A stretch of DNA of 64,000 bases, taken from the NCBI RefSeq assembly GCF_000577615.1, contig NZ_CBXX010000013.1:1-64000 (forward strand), written 5' to 3'. Shown in pieces: positions 37,327 through 46,799 of the stretch. This DNA comes from Herbaspirillum sp. RV1423. GTDB taxonomy: Bacteria > Pseudomonadota > Gammaproteobacteria > Burkholderiales > Burkholderiaceae_D. A program made the position numbers and the translations under genes. The notes beneath the pieces are model-generated. The model was given only the letters and a program-made list of their open reading frames with translations, was not told the origin of the DNA and searched no databases. Numbering within the stretch: position 1 is the first letter of the stretch; every line of letters begins with the position of its first letter.

Positions 37327-37692
37327 ATGGCAAACAATAATATCGGATCGAAGCGCCTCGTCGTGGGGGCTCACTACGGCATGCGCGACTGGCTGGCTCA
37401 ACGCGCTACGGCAGTGGTCATGGCCGTGTACACAGTCATTCTGCTGGTCTGCTTTCTGACCTCCAGCAACTTCTCGTACGAAGGCTGGGCTGCGATGTTC
37501 TCGCATCAGTGGTTCAAGATGGCGACCTTCGCTGCTTTCATGGCCTTGTTCTATCACGCCTGGATTGGCGTGCGTGATGTTTGGATGGATTACGTCAAGC
37601 CTGTCGCTGTGCGCCTGGTCTTGCAAGTTGCCACGATCCTGTGGCTGATCGTATGTGCCGGATGGGCGGCGCAGATTTTGTGGAGAATGTAA
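37327..37692 (+). CDS. sdhD: Succinate dehydrogenase hydrophobic membrane anchor
   Basis: Second anchor subunit of complex II, 121 residues, three membrane helices. GMRDWLAQRATAVVMAVYT and ALFYHAWIGVRDVWMDYV hold the family residues, including the quinone-site Asp-Tyr-like region and heme His. Starts 2 nt after the sdhC stop, so translation is coupled. Confidence 0.94.
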   Translation: MANNNIGSKRLVVGAHYGMRDWLAQRATAVVMAVYTVILLVCFLTSSNFSYEGWAAMFSHQWFKMATFAAFMALFYHAWIGVRDVWMDYVKPVAVRLVLQVATILWLIVCAGWAAQILWRM

Positions 37693-37694
37693 TC

Positions 37695-39473
37695 GTGGCA
37701 GCTATCAAATCCACAATCCCTACACGCCGCTTTGATGCGGTTATCGTCGGCGCCGGCGGATCCGGCATGCGTGCTTCGTTGCAACTGGCTGAAGCCGGTC
37801 TGAACGTTGCGGTTCTGTCCAAGGTTTTCCCGACACGCTCGCACACGGTTGCTGCGCAGGGCGGCATCGGCGCATCGCTGGGCAACATGTCGGAAGACAA
37901 TTGGTACTGGCACATGTTCGACACCGTCAAGGGTTCGGACTACCTGGGCGACCAGGACGCCATCGAATTCATGTGCCGTGAAGCACCGAAGGCGGTCTAC
38001 GAGCTGGAACACTTCGGCATGCCTTTCGACCGCAATCCCGACGGCACAATTTATCAGCGTCCGTTCGGCGGCCACACGGCGAACTTCGGCGAAAAGCCGG
38101 TGCAACGCGCCTGTGCCGCGGCCGACCGTACCGGTCACGCGTTGCTGCACACACTGTATCAACGTAACGTGCGCGCCAAGACCCACTTCTTCGTCGAGTG
38201 GATGGCGATCGACATCATCCGCGATCAGGAGGGCACCGTCCTTGGCGTCGTCGCGCTGGAAATGGAAACCGGCGAAGTGATGATCCTGCAAGCCAAGACC
38301 ACCTTGTTCGCCACTGGCGGTGCTGGTCGTATCTGGGCTGCATCGACCAATGCCTTCATCAATACCGGCGACGGCATGGGCATGGCGGCGCGCGCCGGCT
38401 TGCCGTTGCAAGACATGGAGTTCTGGCAGTTCCACCCGACCGGCGTGGCCGGTGCGGGCGTGCTGATCACCGAAGGCGTGCGCGGCGAAGGCGGCATTCT
38501 GATCAACAGCAACGGCGAACGTTTCATGGAGCGCTATGCGCCGACGCTGAAGGATCTGGCGCCGCGCGACTTCGTTTCGCGTTCAATGGACCAGGAAATC
38601 AAGGAAGGCCGCGGCGTCGGCCAGCACAAGGATCACGTGCTGCTGGACTTGCGCCACATTGGCGCCGAGACGATTCAAAAGCGTCTGCCGTCGATTCTGG
38701 AAATCGCGCACAAGTTCGCCAACGTCGATGCGACCAAGGAGCCGATTCCTGTCGTGCCGACCATTCACTACCAAATGGGCGGTATTCCGACCAACGTGCA
38801 CGGCCAGGTTGTCGTGCCGAAGAACGGTTCGTACAAGGACGTGGTGCAGGGCATGTATGCCATCGGCGAATGCGCCTGCGTGTCGGTGCACGGCGCCAAC
38901 CGCCTGGGCACCAACTCGCTGCTCGACCTGGTGGTGTTCGGCCGTGCGGCCGGCAACCACATCGTCGATAGCAAGCTGCAAGACCGCAGTCATCAGGACC
39001 TGCCTGCCGATGCCGCCGATCGTGCGCTGGAACGCTTGGCGCGTCTGGAAAGCAGCACCGGCTCCGAGCGCGTTCAGGACGTCGCCAACACGATTCGCGC
39101 CACCATGCAGCACTACTGCGGCGTGTTCCGTACCGATGAGCTGCTGCAGGAAGGCTACAAGAAGATCATGGAACTGGACGAGCGTCGCAAGCACGTGTCG
39201 TTCAAGGACAAGTCCAAGGTCTTCAACACCGCACGCGTCGAAGCGCTGGAGCTGGACAACCTGATTGAAACAGCCAAGGCGACCATCACTTCCGCTGCCG
39301 CCCGCAAGGAATCGCGCGGCGCCCACGCTCACCGTGACTATGAAAAGCGCGATGACGTCGAATGGCTGAAGCACACGCTGTGGTTCTCCGAGGGGAATCG
39401 TCTCGACTACAAGCCAGTCAACATGCAACCGTTGACCGTCGAAACGTTTAAACCTAAACCACGTACTTTCTAA
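37695..39473 (+). CDS. sdhA: Succinate dehydrogenase flavoprotein subunit
   Basis: Oxidises succinate to fumarate. The 592-residue protein has the FAD dinucleotide motif GAGGSGMRA, covalent-flavin His50 in [10 protein letters not shown], and the substrate-binding/catalytic segments [18 protein letters not shown], and [24 protein letters not shown]. The start is GTG at 37695, two nt past the sdhD stop with GGAG upstream; longer in-frame extension overlaps sdhD. Confidence 0.97.
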   Translation: MAAIKSTIPTRRFDAVIVGAGGSGMRASLQLAEAGLNVAVLSKVFPTRSHTVAAQGGIGASLGNMSEDNWYWHMFDTVKGSDYLGDQDAIEFMCREAPKAVYELEHFGMPFDRNPDGTIYQRPFGGHTANFGEKPVQRACAAADRTGHALLHTLYQRNVRAKTHFFVEWMAIDIIRDQEGTVLGVVALEMETGEVMILQAKTTLFATGGAGRIWAASTNAFINTGDGMGMAARAGLPLQDMEFWQFHPTGVAGAGVLITEGVRGEGGILINSNGERFMERYAPTLKDLAPRDFVSRSMDQEIKEGRGVGQHKDHVLLDLRHIGAETIQKRLPSILEIAHKFANVDATKEPIPVVPTIHYQMGGIPTNVHGQVVVPKNGSYKDVVQGMYAIGECACVSVHGANRLGTNSLLDLVVFGRAAGNHIVDSKLQDRSHQDLPADAADRALERLARLESSTGSERVQDVANTIRATMQHYCGVFRTDELLQEGYKKIMELDERRKHVSFKDKSKVFNTARVEALELDNLIETAKATITSAAARKESRGAHAHRDYEKRDDVEWLKHTLWFSEGNRLDYKPVNMQPLTVETFKPKPRTF

Positions 39474-39484
39474 AAGGTCAGAAC

Positions 39485-40195
39485 ATGACACGTACTCTGA
39501 AATTTAAAATTTATCGCTACGATCCGGACAAGGACGAAAAGCCGTACATGCAAGACCTGACCGTCGAGTTGAAGCCGACCGACAAGATGCTGCTGGACGC
39601 CCTTCAACGCATCAAGGCCGACGTGGATGATTCGCTGGCGTTGCGTCGCTCCTGCCGCGAAGGCGTGTGCGGTTCCGATGCGATGAACATCAACGGCAAG
39701 AACGGCCTGGCATGCACCACCAACCTGAACGAGCTGACCGAGCCTATCGTTCTGAAACCGTTGCCAGGTTTGCCGGTGATTCGCGACCTCATCGTCGACA
39801 TGACCAACTTCTTCAAGCAGTACGATTCGATCAAGCCTTACCTGATCAACGACAGCATCCCGCCTGAAAAAGAGCGTTTGCAGTCGCCTGAACAGCGTGA
39901 AGAACTCGATGGTGTGTACGAGTGCATCCTGTGCGCCTGCTGCTCGACTTCGTGCCCGTCGTTCTGGTGGAATCCGGACAAGTTCGTCGGTCCTGCCGGC
40001 CTGTTGCAGGCATACCGTTTCATCGCCGACAGCCGCGATGAAGCCACCGGCCAGCGTCTGGACGATCTGGAAGACCCGTATCGTCTGTTCCGTTGCCGTT
40101 CCATCATGAACTGCGTCGATGTCTGCCCGAAGGGGCTGAACCCCAACAAGGCCATCGGTAAGATCAAGGAACTGATGGTCCGCCGCGCGGTATAA
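39485..40195 (+). CDS. sdhB: Succinate dehydrogenase iron-sulfur subunit
   Basis: Electron-transfer subunit of complex II, 236 residues. The [2Fe-2S] ligands lie in [11 protein letters not shown] and the following Cys; the [4Fe-4S] and [3Fe-4S] ligands are in [16 protein letters not shown] and [17 protein letters not shown]. It follows sdhA by 11 nt and is followed by a terminator-like hairpin. Confidence 0.97.
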   Translation: MTRTLKFKIYRYDPDKDEKPYMQDLTVELKPTDKMLLDALQRIKADVDDSLALRRSCREGVCGSDAMNINGKNGLACTTNLNELTEPIVLKPLPGLPVIRDLIVDMTNFFKQYDSIKPYLINDSIPPEKERLQSPEQREELDGVYECILCACCSTSCPSFWWNPDKFVGPAGLLQAYRFIADSRDEATGQRLDDLEDPYRLFRCRSIMNCVDVCPKGLNPNKAIGKIKELMVRRAV

Positions 40196-40211
40196 GCAGT
40201 TTGCGTCAAAA

Positions 40212-40240
40212 GGGCGGGAGGAGACTCTCGCCCGTGTTTT
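40212..40240 (+). terminator. Terminator-like hairpin after sdhB
   Basis: GGGCGGGAG / CTCTCGCCC stem of 9 bp (one G-U pair), loop GAGA, followed by GTGTTTT. The T run is imperfect, so partial read-through into sdhE-gltA is likely. Confidence 0.6.
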
Positions 40241-40321
40241 AAGCATCATTGCCTTCCGCGCCGGTTTGCCGGCATCGCCGGAAGAACGAAGTCTGTAGTG
40301 ATTTAGAAGTGAATTGAATCC

Positions 40322-40591
40322 ATGTCCCAAAGCCATCAAGACGATCCCGCCAAACGTGCACGCTTGCGCTGGCGCGCCCGTCGCGGATTGCTGGAAAACG
40401 ATCTCATCCTGACGCGTTATCTCGATGCGCATGAAGAGGCAATGAGCGACGACGAGGTCGACGCGTTTTCACGCCTGATGGATCTGTCGGACAATGACCT
40501 GATGGATTTGCTCCTTGTGCGCAAGGAGCCCGCGGCGGCAGTGGACTTGCCTCATGTCCATGCACTGCTGAAAAAGTTACGTAGCGCCTGA
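40322..40591 (+). CDS. sdhE: FAD assembly factor SdhE
   Basis: Small helical protein of 89 residues needed for covalent attachment of FAD to SdhA. The RGxxE signature is present as RARRGLLENDLIL, with the Arg-Gly and Glu needed for contact with SdhA. It lies between sdhB and gltA as in many Betaproteobacteria. Confidence 0.93.
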   Translation: MSQSHQDDPAKRARLRWRARRGLLENDLILTRYLDAHEEAMSDDEVDAFSRLMDLSDNDLMDLLLVRKEPAAAVDLPHVHALLKKLRSA

Positions 40592-40635
40592 ACACAAATC
40601 GGGTGCCAATGGTTCAAAAAGCGGCCGGTGTTTCA

Positions 40636-40712
40636 TTAGAGGCTGTTGCAAAATGAGGATGGCTGGCGCAGGCGGGAGCAGGGCGCCAGGTTCATTTTGC
40701 AACAGGCTCTAA
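40636..40712. repeat. MITE-like 77-bp hairpin element between sdhE and gltA
   Basis: 21-bp terminal inverted repeats at 40636-40656 and 40692-40712 (core GGCTGTTGCAAAATGA on the left; 20 of 21 positions pair), with an inner inverted repeat TGGCGC / GCGCCA. No T run, so it is not a normal terminator. The GCTGTTGCAAAA-type ends resemble transposon termini, which suggests a non-autonomous mobile element; no clear target duplication was found. Confidence 0.7.
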
Positions 40713-40768
40713 GCGGTTGGTTTGCGATTTTTGATTAACGATTCATCATCACAGCTGAAGGAAGAACT

Positions 40769-42073
40769 ATGCCCACCTCAGATATCAAAGCGACCCTGTC
40801 GTTCTCCGACGGTACGCCCGCCCTGGATTTCCCCGTCTACAAGGGCACTATCGGTCCCGATGTCATTGACATCCGCAAATTGTACGGCGCTACCGGCAAG
40901 TTCACCTATGACCCGGGTTTCATGTCGACAGCGGCATGTAATTCCTCGATCACCTATATTGACGGCGACAAGGGCGAGCTGCTGTATCGCGGCTATCCGA
41001 TCGAACAATTGGCGGTCAACTGCGACTTCCTGGAAACCTGTTACCTGCTGCTGCACGGCGAACTGCCGACAGCGACGCAAAAAGAAGCATTTGTCGGCAC
41101 CGTGACTCAGCACACTATGGTGCATGAGCAAATGAACTTCTTCTTCCGCGGTTTTCGTCGCGACGCTCACCCGATGGCTGTCCTGACCGGTTCGGTCGGT
41201 GCGTTGTCGGCGTTCTACCATGACTCGCTGGACATCAGCAATCCCGTGCATCGCGATGTCTCGGCAATCCGCATGATCGCCAAGCTGCCGACGCTTGTCG
41301 CCATGGCGTATAAGTACAACATCGGCCAACCGTTCGTGTATCCTCGCAACGACCTGTCGTACAGCGCCAACTTCATGCGCATGATGTTCGCCAACCCATG
41401 CGAAGAGTACAAGGTCAATGAAGTGCTGGTGCGCGCGCTGGATCGTATTTTGATTCTGCATGCGGACCATGAGCAAAATGCATCGACATCGACCGTGCGC
41501 CTGGCCGGTTCGTCGGGCGCGAATCCGTTCGCCTGTATCGCTGCCGGTATCGCTTGCCTGTGGGGGCCTGCCCACGGTGGCGCCAATGAAGCCGCATTGA
41601 ACATGCTGGAGCAAATCGGTTCGGTCGACAAGATTCCTGAGTTCATCAAGCAGGTCAAGGACAAGAACTCCGGCGTCAAGCTGATGGGCTTCGGTCACCG
41701 CGTCTACAAGAACTACGATCCGCGTGCCAAGCTCATGCGCGAAACCTGCTACGAAGTGCTCAATGAACTGGGTTTGCACGACGACCCGCTGTTCAAGCTG
41801 GCCATGGAGCTGGAAAAAATCGCGCTGGAAGACGACTACTTCGTGTCACGCAAACTGTACCCGAACGTCGATTTCTACTCGGGCATCGTGCAACGTGCGC
41901 TGGGCATCCCAACATCGATGTTCACCTGCATTTTTGCGATGGCGCGCACTGTGGGCTGGATTGCCCAGTGGAACGAAATGATCTCCGATCCGGAACAAAA
42001 GATCGGTCGTCCACGCCAGTTGTTCGTCGGTTCCCCGAAGCGCGACGTTCCGGCCATCGACAAGCGCGGTTGA
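40769..42073 (+). CDS. gltA: Citrate synthase (type II)
   Basis: Condenses oxaloacetate and acetyl-CoA. The 434-residue length and N-terminal [18 protein letters not shown] are those of the hexameric, NADH-sensitive Gram-negative type. Active-site residues lie in [41 protein letters not shown] and the Asp of the [10 protein letters not shown] segment. GAAGGAAG precedes ATG 40769. A strong terminator follows at 42188. Confidence 0.97.
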   Translation: MPTSDIKATLSFSDGTPALDFPVYKGTIGPDVIDIRKLYGATGKFTYDPGFMSTAACNSSITYIDGDKGELLYRGYPIEQLAVNCDFLETCYLLLHGELPTATQKEAFVGTVTQHTMVHEQMNFFFRGFRRDAHPMAVLTGSVGALSAFYHDSLDISNPVHRDVSAIRMIAKLPTLVAMAYKYNIGQPFVYPRNDLSYSANFMRMMFANPCEEYKVNEVLVRALDRILILHADHEQNASTSTVRLAGSSGANPFACIAAGIACLWGPAHGGANEAALNMLEQIGSVDKIPEFIKQVKDKNSGVKLMGFGHRVYKNYDPRAKLMRETCYEVLNELGLHDDPLFKLAMELEKIALEDDYFVSRKLYPNVDFYSGIVQRALGIPTSMFTCIFAMARTVGWIAQWNEMISDPEQKIGRPRQLFVGSPKRDVPAIDKRG

Positions 42074-42395
42074 GCGACATGGTTGATGGCCGTGCGTGAG
42101 GCGTGGTCATCAAGCTGTCATCAAGCCGGTGTAAGTTGCCGGGCGGCCATGGCATTGCTTTTCGCCGACGGCAACAAATAGCAACAAATAAAAAAGCGAA
42201 TCTTGAGGATTCGCTTTTTTATTGGAAAGAAGGATATATAATTCGGGCTATGCTGACTGGATAACGAAAAAAGTTCAGGTAGACATGGTCCTTCCCCCAC
42301 AACTTGATGTGCAATCCGCTAACCGGTCAGGCCGTGTCGCGGAAGGTTAGATTAACCCGCTAATCTCGCGAAACGCGAAGAAAGGTGAGCAAGAA
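42074..42395 (+). promoter_or_regulatory. gltA-odhA intergenic region
   Basis: About 320 bp. It holds the gltA terminator (42188-42222), then roughly 170 bp of odhA leader. The leader contains a 21-codon frame (42285-42350) with AGGT upstream, ending where a small hairpin AGATTA / TAATCT begins (42349-42366). Otherwise nothing recognised. Confidence 0.5.
42188..42222 (+). terminator. Rho-independent terminator after gltA
   Basis: Stem AAAAAGCGAATC / GATTCGCTTTTT with loop TTGAG, followed by T. Works on both strands. Confidence 0.92.
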
Positions 42396-45260
42396 ATGAC
42401 ACAGCTCTACGAGCAATACAATCTTAATTCCTACCTTTTTGGTGGAAATGCGCCGTACCTGGAAGAACTGTACGAGGCGTACCTCAATAATCCCGGATCC
42501 GTACCAGACAATTGGCGTGCTTATTTCGACGCGGTGCAGCACGTGCCTGCAGCCGATGGGTCCAATCGTCCTGACGTTGCCCATGCACCGGTGATCGCTT
42601 CGTTTGCAGAGCGTGCCAAGCAAGGTCCGATCCGCACAGTCGTCGCTTCCGCCGATGCCGAAATGGGGCGCAAGCGCGTCGCCGCCACACAATTGATCGC
42701 CGGTTATCGCGATCTCGGTTCACGTTACGCCAACCTCGATCCGCTGCAACGCCAGGAGCGTCCAAGCATTCCTGAACTGGAGCCAAGCTTCTATGGCTTC
42801 AGCGATTCCGATATGGACATCGTGTTCAATATCAGCAATACCTATTTCGGCGGCGAAACCGCCTCCCTGCGTGATCTGCTGCAATCGTTGCGCGACACCT
42901 ACTGCCGTTCGATCGGCGCCGAATTCACCTACATCAGCGACCCGGCCGAAGTGCGCTGGATCCAGGAGCGTCTCGAGCCGACACGCGCATTGCCGAAGTT
43001 CACCGCTGAAAAGAAAAAGCACATCCTCGACCGCCTGACTGCGGCTGAAGGCCTGGAGCGTTATCTCCATACCAAATACGTCGGCCAAAAACGTTTCTCG
43101 CTGGAAGGCGGCGAGAGCTTCATCGCCTCCCTGGATGAAACCATCCAGCGCGCCGGCGAAAAGGGCGTCCAGGAAATCGTCATCGGCATGGCCCACCGCG
43201 GCCGTCTGAACGTGCTGGTCAACACCCTGGGCAAGACCCCGCAAGAACTGTTTTCCGAGTTCGAAGGCCATCACGCCGACGATCTGCCGGCGGGCGACGT
43301 CAAGTACCACCAAGGTTTCTCCTCTGACATCAGCACCCCGGGCGGCCCAGTCCATCTGTCGCTGGCGTTCAACCCGTCCCACCTGGAAATTGTCAACCCT
43401 GTGGTTGAAGGTTCGGTCAAGGCGCGCATGGAACGCCGCGGCGACAAGGATGGTTCGCAAGTGCTGCCTATCCTGGTCCACGGCGATGCGGCATTCGCAG
43501 GCCAGGGAGTTGTGATGGAAACCCTGAACCTGGCGCAGACTCGCGGTTACGGTACCGGCGGCACAGTGCACATCGTGATCAATAACCAGATCGGCTTCAC
43601 CACTTCCGATCCACGCGACTCCCGTTCGACGCTGTATTGCTCGGACGTGGTCAAGATGATCGAAGCGCCTGTGCTGCACGTCAACGGCGACGATCCTGAA
43701 GCCGTCGTGTTCGCGACCCAGATCGCTGTCGACTACCGTATGCTGTTCAAGAAAGACATCGTTGTTGACATCATCTGCTTCCGTAAACTTGGCCACAATG
43801 AGCAAGATACGCCGGCACTGACTCAGCCGCTGATGTACAAGAAGATCGCGCAACATCCTGGCACACGCAAGCTGTACGCCGAGAAGCTGGCTGCCCAGGG
43901 CACCATCCCGGCTGATGGCGGCGATGCCATGGTCAAGGCCTATCGCGATGCGATGGATGCCGGCAAGCATACGGTCGATCCGGTCATCACCAACTTCAAG
44001 AGCAAGTACGCCGTCGACTGGCTGCCGTTCCTGAACCGCAAGTGGACCGACGCTGCCGATACTGCGGTGCCGCTGGCGGAACTGAAGCGCCTGGCGACAC
44101 GTATCACAACGATTCCCGACGGCTTCAAGGCGCACGCGCTGGTCGAAAAGGTCATCAACGACCGCGCCGCCATGGGCCGTGGCGATCTGAACCTCGACTG
44201 GGGCATGGGCGAACATCTGGCATATGCTTCGCTGGTAGCGTCCGGCTATGCCGTTCGTCTGACCGGCCAGGATGCGGGCCGCGGCACTTTCGTTCACCGT
44301 CATGCCGTCTTGCACGATCAAAACCGCGAGCGTTGGGATGCTGGCACTTACATCCCTCTGCAAAACGTCGCCGAGAACCAATCGCCGTTCACCGTCATCG
44401 ACTCAGTCCTGTCGGAAGAAGCGGTGCTCGGTTTCGAATATGGCTACTCGACTGCGGAACCGAACACGCTGACCATCTGGGAAGCGCAATTCGGCGACTT
44501 CGCCAACGGTGCGCAAGTGGTTATCGACCAGTTCATCAGCTCCGGCGAAGTGAAGTGGGGCCGTGCTTCCGGTCTGGTGCTGATGCTTCCGCACGGCTAC
44601 GAAGGCCAAGGTCCCGAGCACTCGTCGGCACGTCTGGAACGTTATCTCCAACTGTGCGCGGACAACAACATGCAAGTTGTCCAGCCGACTACCGCTGCGC
44701 AGATTTTCCATCTGTTGCGTCGTCAGATGATCCGTCTGTTCCGCAAGCCGCTGATCATCATGACGCCGAAGTCGCTGCTGCGTAACAAGGATGCGGGTTC
44801 ACCGCTGTCCGAACTGGCCAAGGGTTCGTTCCAGACCGTCATTCCTGAACAGGACGACAAGATCGACGCCAAGAAGGTCAAGCGCGTCGTCGCCTGCTCG
44901 GGCAAGGTCTACTACGATCTGGTCAACGCCCGCAAGGAACGCGGACAAACCGACACCGCGATCATTCGTCTGGAACAACTGTATCCGTTCCCGCATAAGG
45001 CATTTGCCGCTGCGCTCAAGCAATTCCCGAACTTCCAGGAATTGGTCTGGACGCAAGACGAGCCGCAAAACCAGGGCGCATGGCTGCAAATCCAGCACAA
45101 CATTTTTGAAAATCTGACTGACGGTCAAAAGCTTGCCTATGCAGGTCGTCCAGCCAGCGCATCGCCAGCGGTCGGCTATTACGACAAGCACTATGCGCAA
45201 CAAAAGGCGCTGATCGACACCGCGTTTTCCAAGCTCAAGGGCTTTGTCCTGACCAAGTAA
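42396..45260 (+). CDS. odhA: 2-oxoglutarate dehydrogenase E1 component
   Basis: Thiamine-diphosphate decarboxylase subunit of the 2-oxoglutarate dehydrogenase complex. The 954-residue protein starts with the E2-binding N-terminus (LYEQYNLNSYLFGGNAPYLEELYEAYL) and has AHRGRLNVLVN, the ThDP/Mg motif HGDAAFAGQGVVMETLN...NNQIGFTT, and the transketolase-like C-terminal domain with HGYEGQGPEHSSARLER. Also named sucA. AAAGGTGAG precedes the ATG. A GC hairpin separates it from odhB. Confidence 0.97.
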   Translation: MTQLYEQYNLNSYLFGGNAPYLEELYEAYLNNPGSVPDNWRAYFDAVQHVPAADGSNRPDVAHAPVIASFAERAKQGPIRTVVASADAEMGRKRVAATQLIAGYRDLGSRYANLDPLQRQERPSIPELEPSFYGFSDSDMDIVFNISNTYFGGETASLRDLLQSLRDTYCRSIGAEFTYISDPAEVRWIQERLEPTRALPKFTAEKKKHILDRLTAAEGLERYLHTKYVGQKRFSLEGGESFIASLDETIQRAGEKGVQEIVIGMAHRGRLNVLVNTLGKTPQELFSEFEGHHADDLPAGDVKYHQGFSSDISTPGGPVHLSLAFNPSHLEIVNPVVEGSVKARMERRGDKDGSQVLPILVHGDAAFAGQGVVMETLNLAQTRGYGTGGTVHIVINNQIGFTTSDPRDSRSTLYCSDVVKMIEAPVLHVNGDDPEAVVFATQIAVDYRMLFKKDIVVDIICFRKLGHNEQDTPALTQPLMYKKIAQHPGTRKLYAEKLAAQGTIPADGGDAMVKAYRDAMDAGKHTVDPVITNFKSKYAVDWLPFLNRKWTDAADTAVPLAELKRLATRITTIPDGFKAHALVEKVINDRAAMGRGDLNLDWGMGEHLAYASLVASGYAVRLTGQDAGRGTFVHRHAVLHDQNRERWDAGTYIPLQNVAENQSPFTVIDSVLSEEAVLGFEYGYSTAEPNTLTIWEAQFGDFANGAQVVIDQFISSGEVKWGRASGLVLMLPHGYEGQGPEHSSARLERYLQLCADNNMQVVQPTTAAQIFHLLRRQMIRLFRKPLIIMTPKSLLRNKDAGSPLSELAKGSFQTVIPEQDDKIDAKKVKRVVACSGKVYYDLVNARKERGQTDTAIIRLEQLYPFPHKAFAAALKQFPNFQELVWTQDEPQNQGAWLQIQHNIFENLTDGQKLAYAGRPASASPAVGYYDKHYAQQKALIDTAFSKLKGFVLTK

Positions 45261-45273
45261 GCAGACTTGCACG

Positions 45274-45299
45274 GCGCGCATTGCGAGGGCGATGCGCGC
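45274..45299 (+). repeat. Hairpin between odhA and odhB
   Basis: GCGCGCAT / ATGCGCGC, 8-bp perfect arms with a 10-nt loop, in the 75-bp gap. No T run, so it is more likely an mRNA processing or stability element than a terminator. Confidence 0.6.
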
Positions 45300-45335
45300 T
45301 GATGTTTATTGAATAACCCGAATCGGAGAAGTTAC

Positions 45336-46583
45336 ATGGCACAAATCGAAGTAAAAGTCCCGCAATTATCAGAATCCGTTGCAGAAGCGACGCTGCTGCA
45401 ATGGCATAAAAAAGTGGGCGAAGCCGTCGCGCGCGACGAGAATCTGATCGATGTCGAAACCGACAAGGTCGTGCTGGAACTGCCAGCCCCTGAGGCCGGC
45501 GTGATCACCCAAATCATCAAGGCCGACGGTTCCACAGTGGTCGCCGGTGAAGTCATCGCGATCCTGGATACCGACGCTTCGGCGCAAGTGAGCCCGCTGG
45601 AAGTCAAGGCTGCTCCTGCACCGCAAAGCACCAACGAACCGACACCGGTTGCTGCGCCTGAACTGGCCAACAAATCCGACGTCGCCATGCCGGCCGCCGC
45701 CAAGATCCTGGCTGACAACAACATGTCGACATCGCAAGTGTCGGGTACAGGCAAGGACGGTCGCGTCACCAAGGGCGACGTGCTGGCATCCCTGGCTACG
45801 CCGAAGGCCGCCGCTCCTGCCGCCGCCGCTGTAAAACCTGCGCTGCAACAAGTCGCTGCTCCGGGCAAGCCAAGCCTGGAAAACCGCCCGGAAGAACGCG
45901 TGCCGATGAGCCGTCTGCGTGCCCGCGTTGCAGAACGTCTGCTGCAATCGCAAGCAACCAACGCCATCCTGACGACATTCAACGAAGTCAACATGCAACC
46001 TGTGTTGGACCTGCGCGCCAAGTACAAGGACAAGTTCGAGAAAGAGCATGGCGTCAAGCTGGGCTTCATGTCTTTCTTCGTCAAGGCAGTGGTTCATGCA
46101 CTGAAGAAGTACCCGATCGTCAACGCTTCGGTTGACGGCAATGACATCGTCTACCACGGCTATTTCGACATCGGCGTCGCCGTCGGTTCCCCGCGCGGCC
46201 TGGTGGTTCCGGTCCTGCGCGATGCAGACCAGATGTCGATCGCCGACATCGAAAAGAAGATCGGCGAATTCGGTCAGAAAGCCAAAGATGGCAAGCTGTC
46301 CATCGAAGAACTGACCGGCGGCACCTTTACCGTGTCCAACGGCGGCACCTTCGGTTCGATGCTGTCGACGCCTATCATCAACCCGCCGCAATCCGCGATT
46401 CTGGGCATTCACGCCACCAAGGATCGCGCCGTGGTGGAAAACGGCCAGATCGTGATTCGTCCGATGAACTACTTCGCGATGTCCTATGACCATCGCATCA
46501 TCGACGGCCGCGAAGCCGTCCTGAGTTTGGTGGCTATCAAGGAAGCGTTGGAAGATCCGGCCCGCCTCCTCCTGGACCTGTAA
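45336..46583 (+). CDS. odhB: Dihydrolipoyl succinyltransferase (E2 of 2-oxoglutarate dehydrogenase)
   Basis: E2 core of the complex, 415 residues. One lipoyl domain (lipoyl Lys in [14 protein letters not shown]), an Ala/Pro linker, a peripheral-subunit-binding domain ([34 protein letters not shown]), and the catalytic domain ending [15 protein letters not shown] with the catalytic His and Asp. Also named sucB. ATG 45336 follows GGAGAAG; an in-frame start at 45309 is less likely. Confidence 0.97.
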   Translation: MAQIEVKVPQLSESVAEATLLQWHKKVGEAVARDENLIDVETDKVVLELPAPEAGVITQIIKADGSTVVAGEVIAILDTDASAQVSPLEVKAAPAPQSTNEPTPVAAPELANKSDVAMPAAAKILADNNMSTSQVSGTGKDGRVTKGDVLASLATPKAAAPAAAAVKPALQQVAAPGKPSLENRPEERVPMSRLRARVAERLLQSQATNAILTTFNEVNMQPVLDLRAKYKDKFEKEHGVKLGFMSFFVKAVVHALKKYPIVNASVDGNDIVYHGYFDIGVAVGSPRGLVVPVLRDADQMSIADIEKKIGEFGQKAKDGKLSIEELTGGTFTVSNGGTFGSMLSTPIINPPQSAILGIHATKDRAVVENGQIVIRPMNYFAMSYDHRIIDGREAVLSLVAIKEALEDPARLLLDL

Positions 46584-46590
46584 TACGAAT

Positions 46591-46707
46591 GGCCGTTGAT
46601 CAAGCTACTGCGCAACTCAATCTCGGCGCTGTGATGCTCGCCGTACAACCGTACGGCTGCGTTTCTCGCACCGACCTTGAGTTGCTCGCTACGCTTGCTC
46701 AACGGCC
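46591..46707. repeat. 117-bp imperfect hairpin between odhB and lpdA
   Basis: Arms of about 36 nt (46591-46626 and 46671-46707) begin and end with GGCCGTTGA and TCAACGGCC and share CAAGC and GCAACTCAA blocks. The centre carries a second stem GCCGTAC / GTACGGC (46640-46657) with loop AACC. It starts 7 nt after the odhB stop. Origin and function unknown. Confidence 0.8.
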
Positions 46708-46721
46708 ACAGAGCCGGCTAG

Positions 46722-46752
46722 GCGCTGAACTTCGGTGTTCAGCGCTTTTTTT
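46722..46752 (+). terminator. Strong terminator directly upstream of lpdA
   Basis: Stem GCGCTGAAC / GTTCAGCGC with loop TTCGGT followed by seven T, ending 47 nt before the lpdA ATG. It should cut most odhAB transcripts before lpdA. Confidence 0.88.
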
Positions 46753-46799
46753 GTCTCCGCGGGTCTAATGGTTCGCGCACAACGAATTAGGAATAAAAC

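Noticed and set aside
42720-44381. Long open frame (553 codons) on the minus strand opposite odhA
   Set aside because: It mirrors the codon bias of odhA, has Arg/His-rich composition with no domain, and overlaps a certain gene completely.
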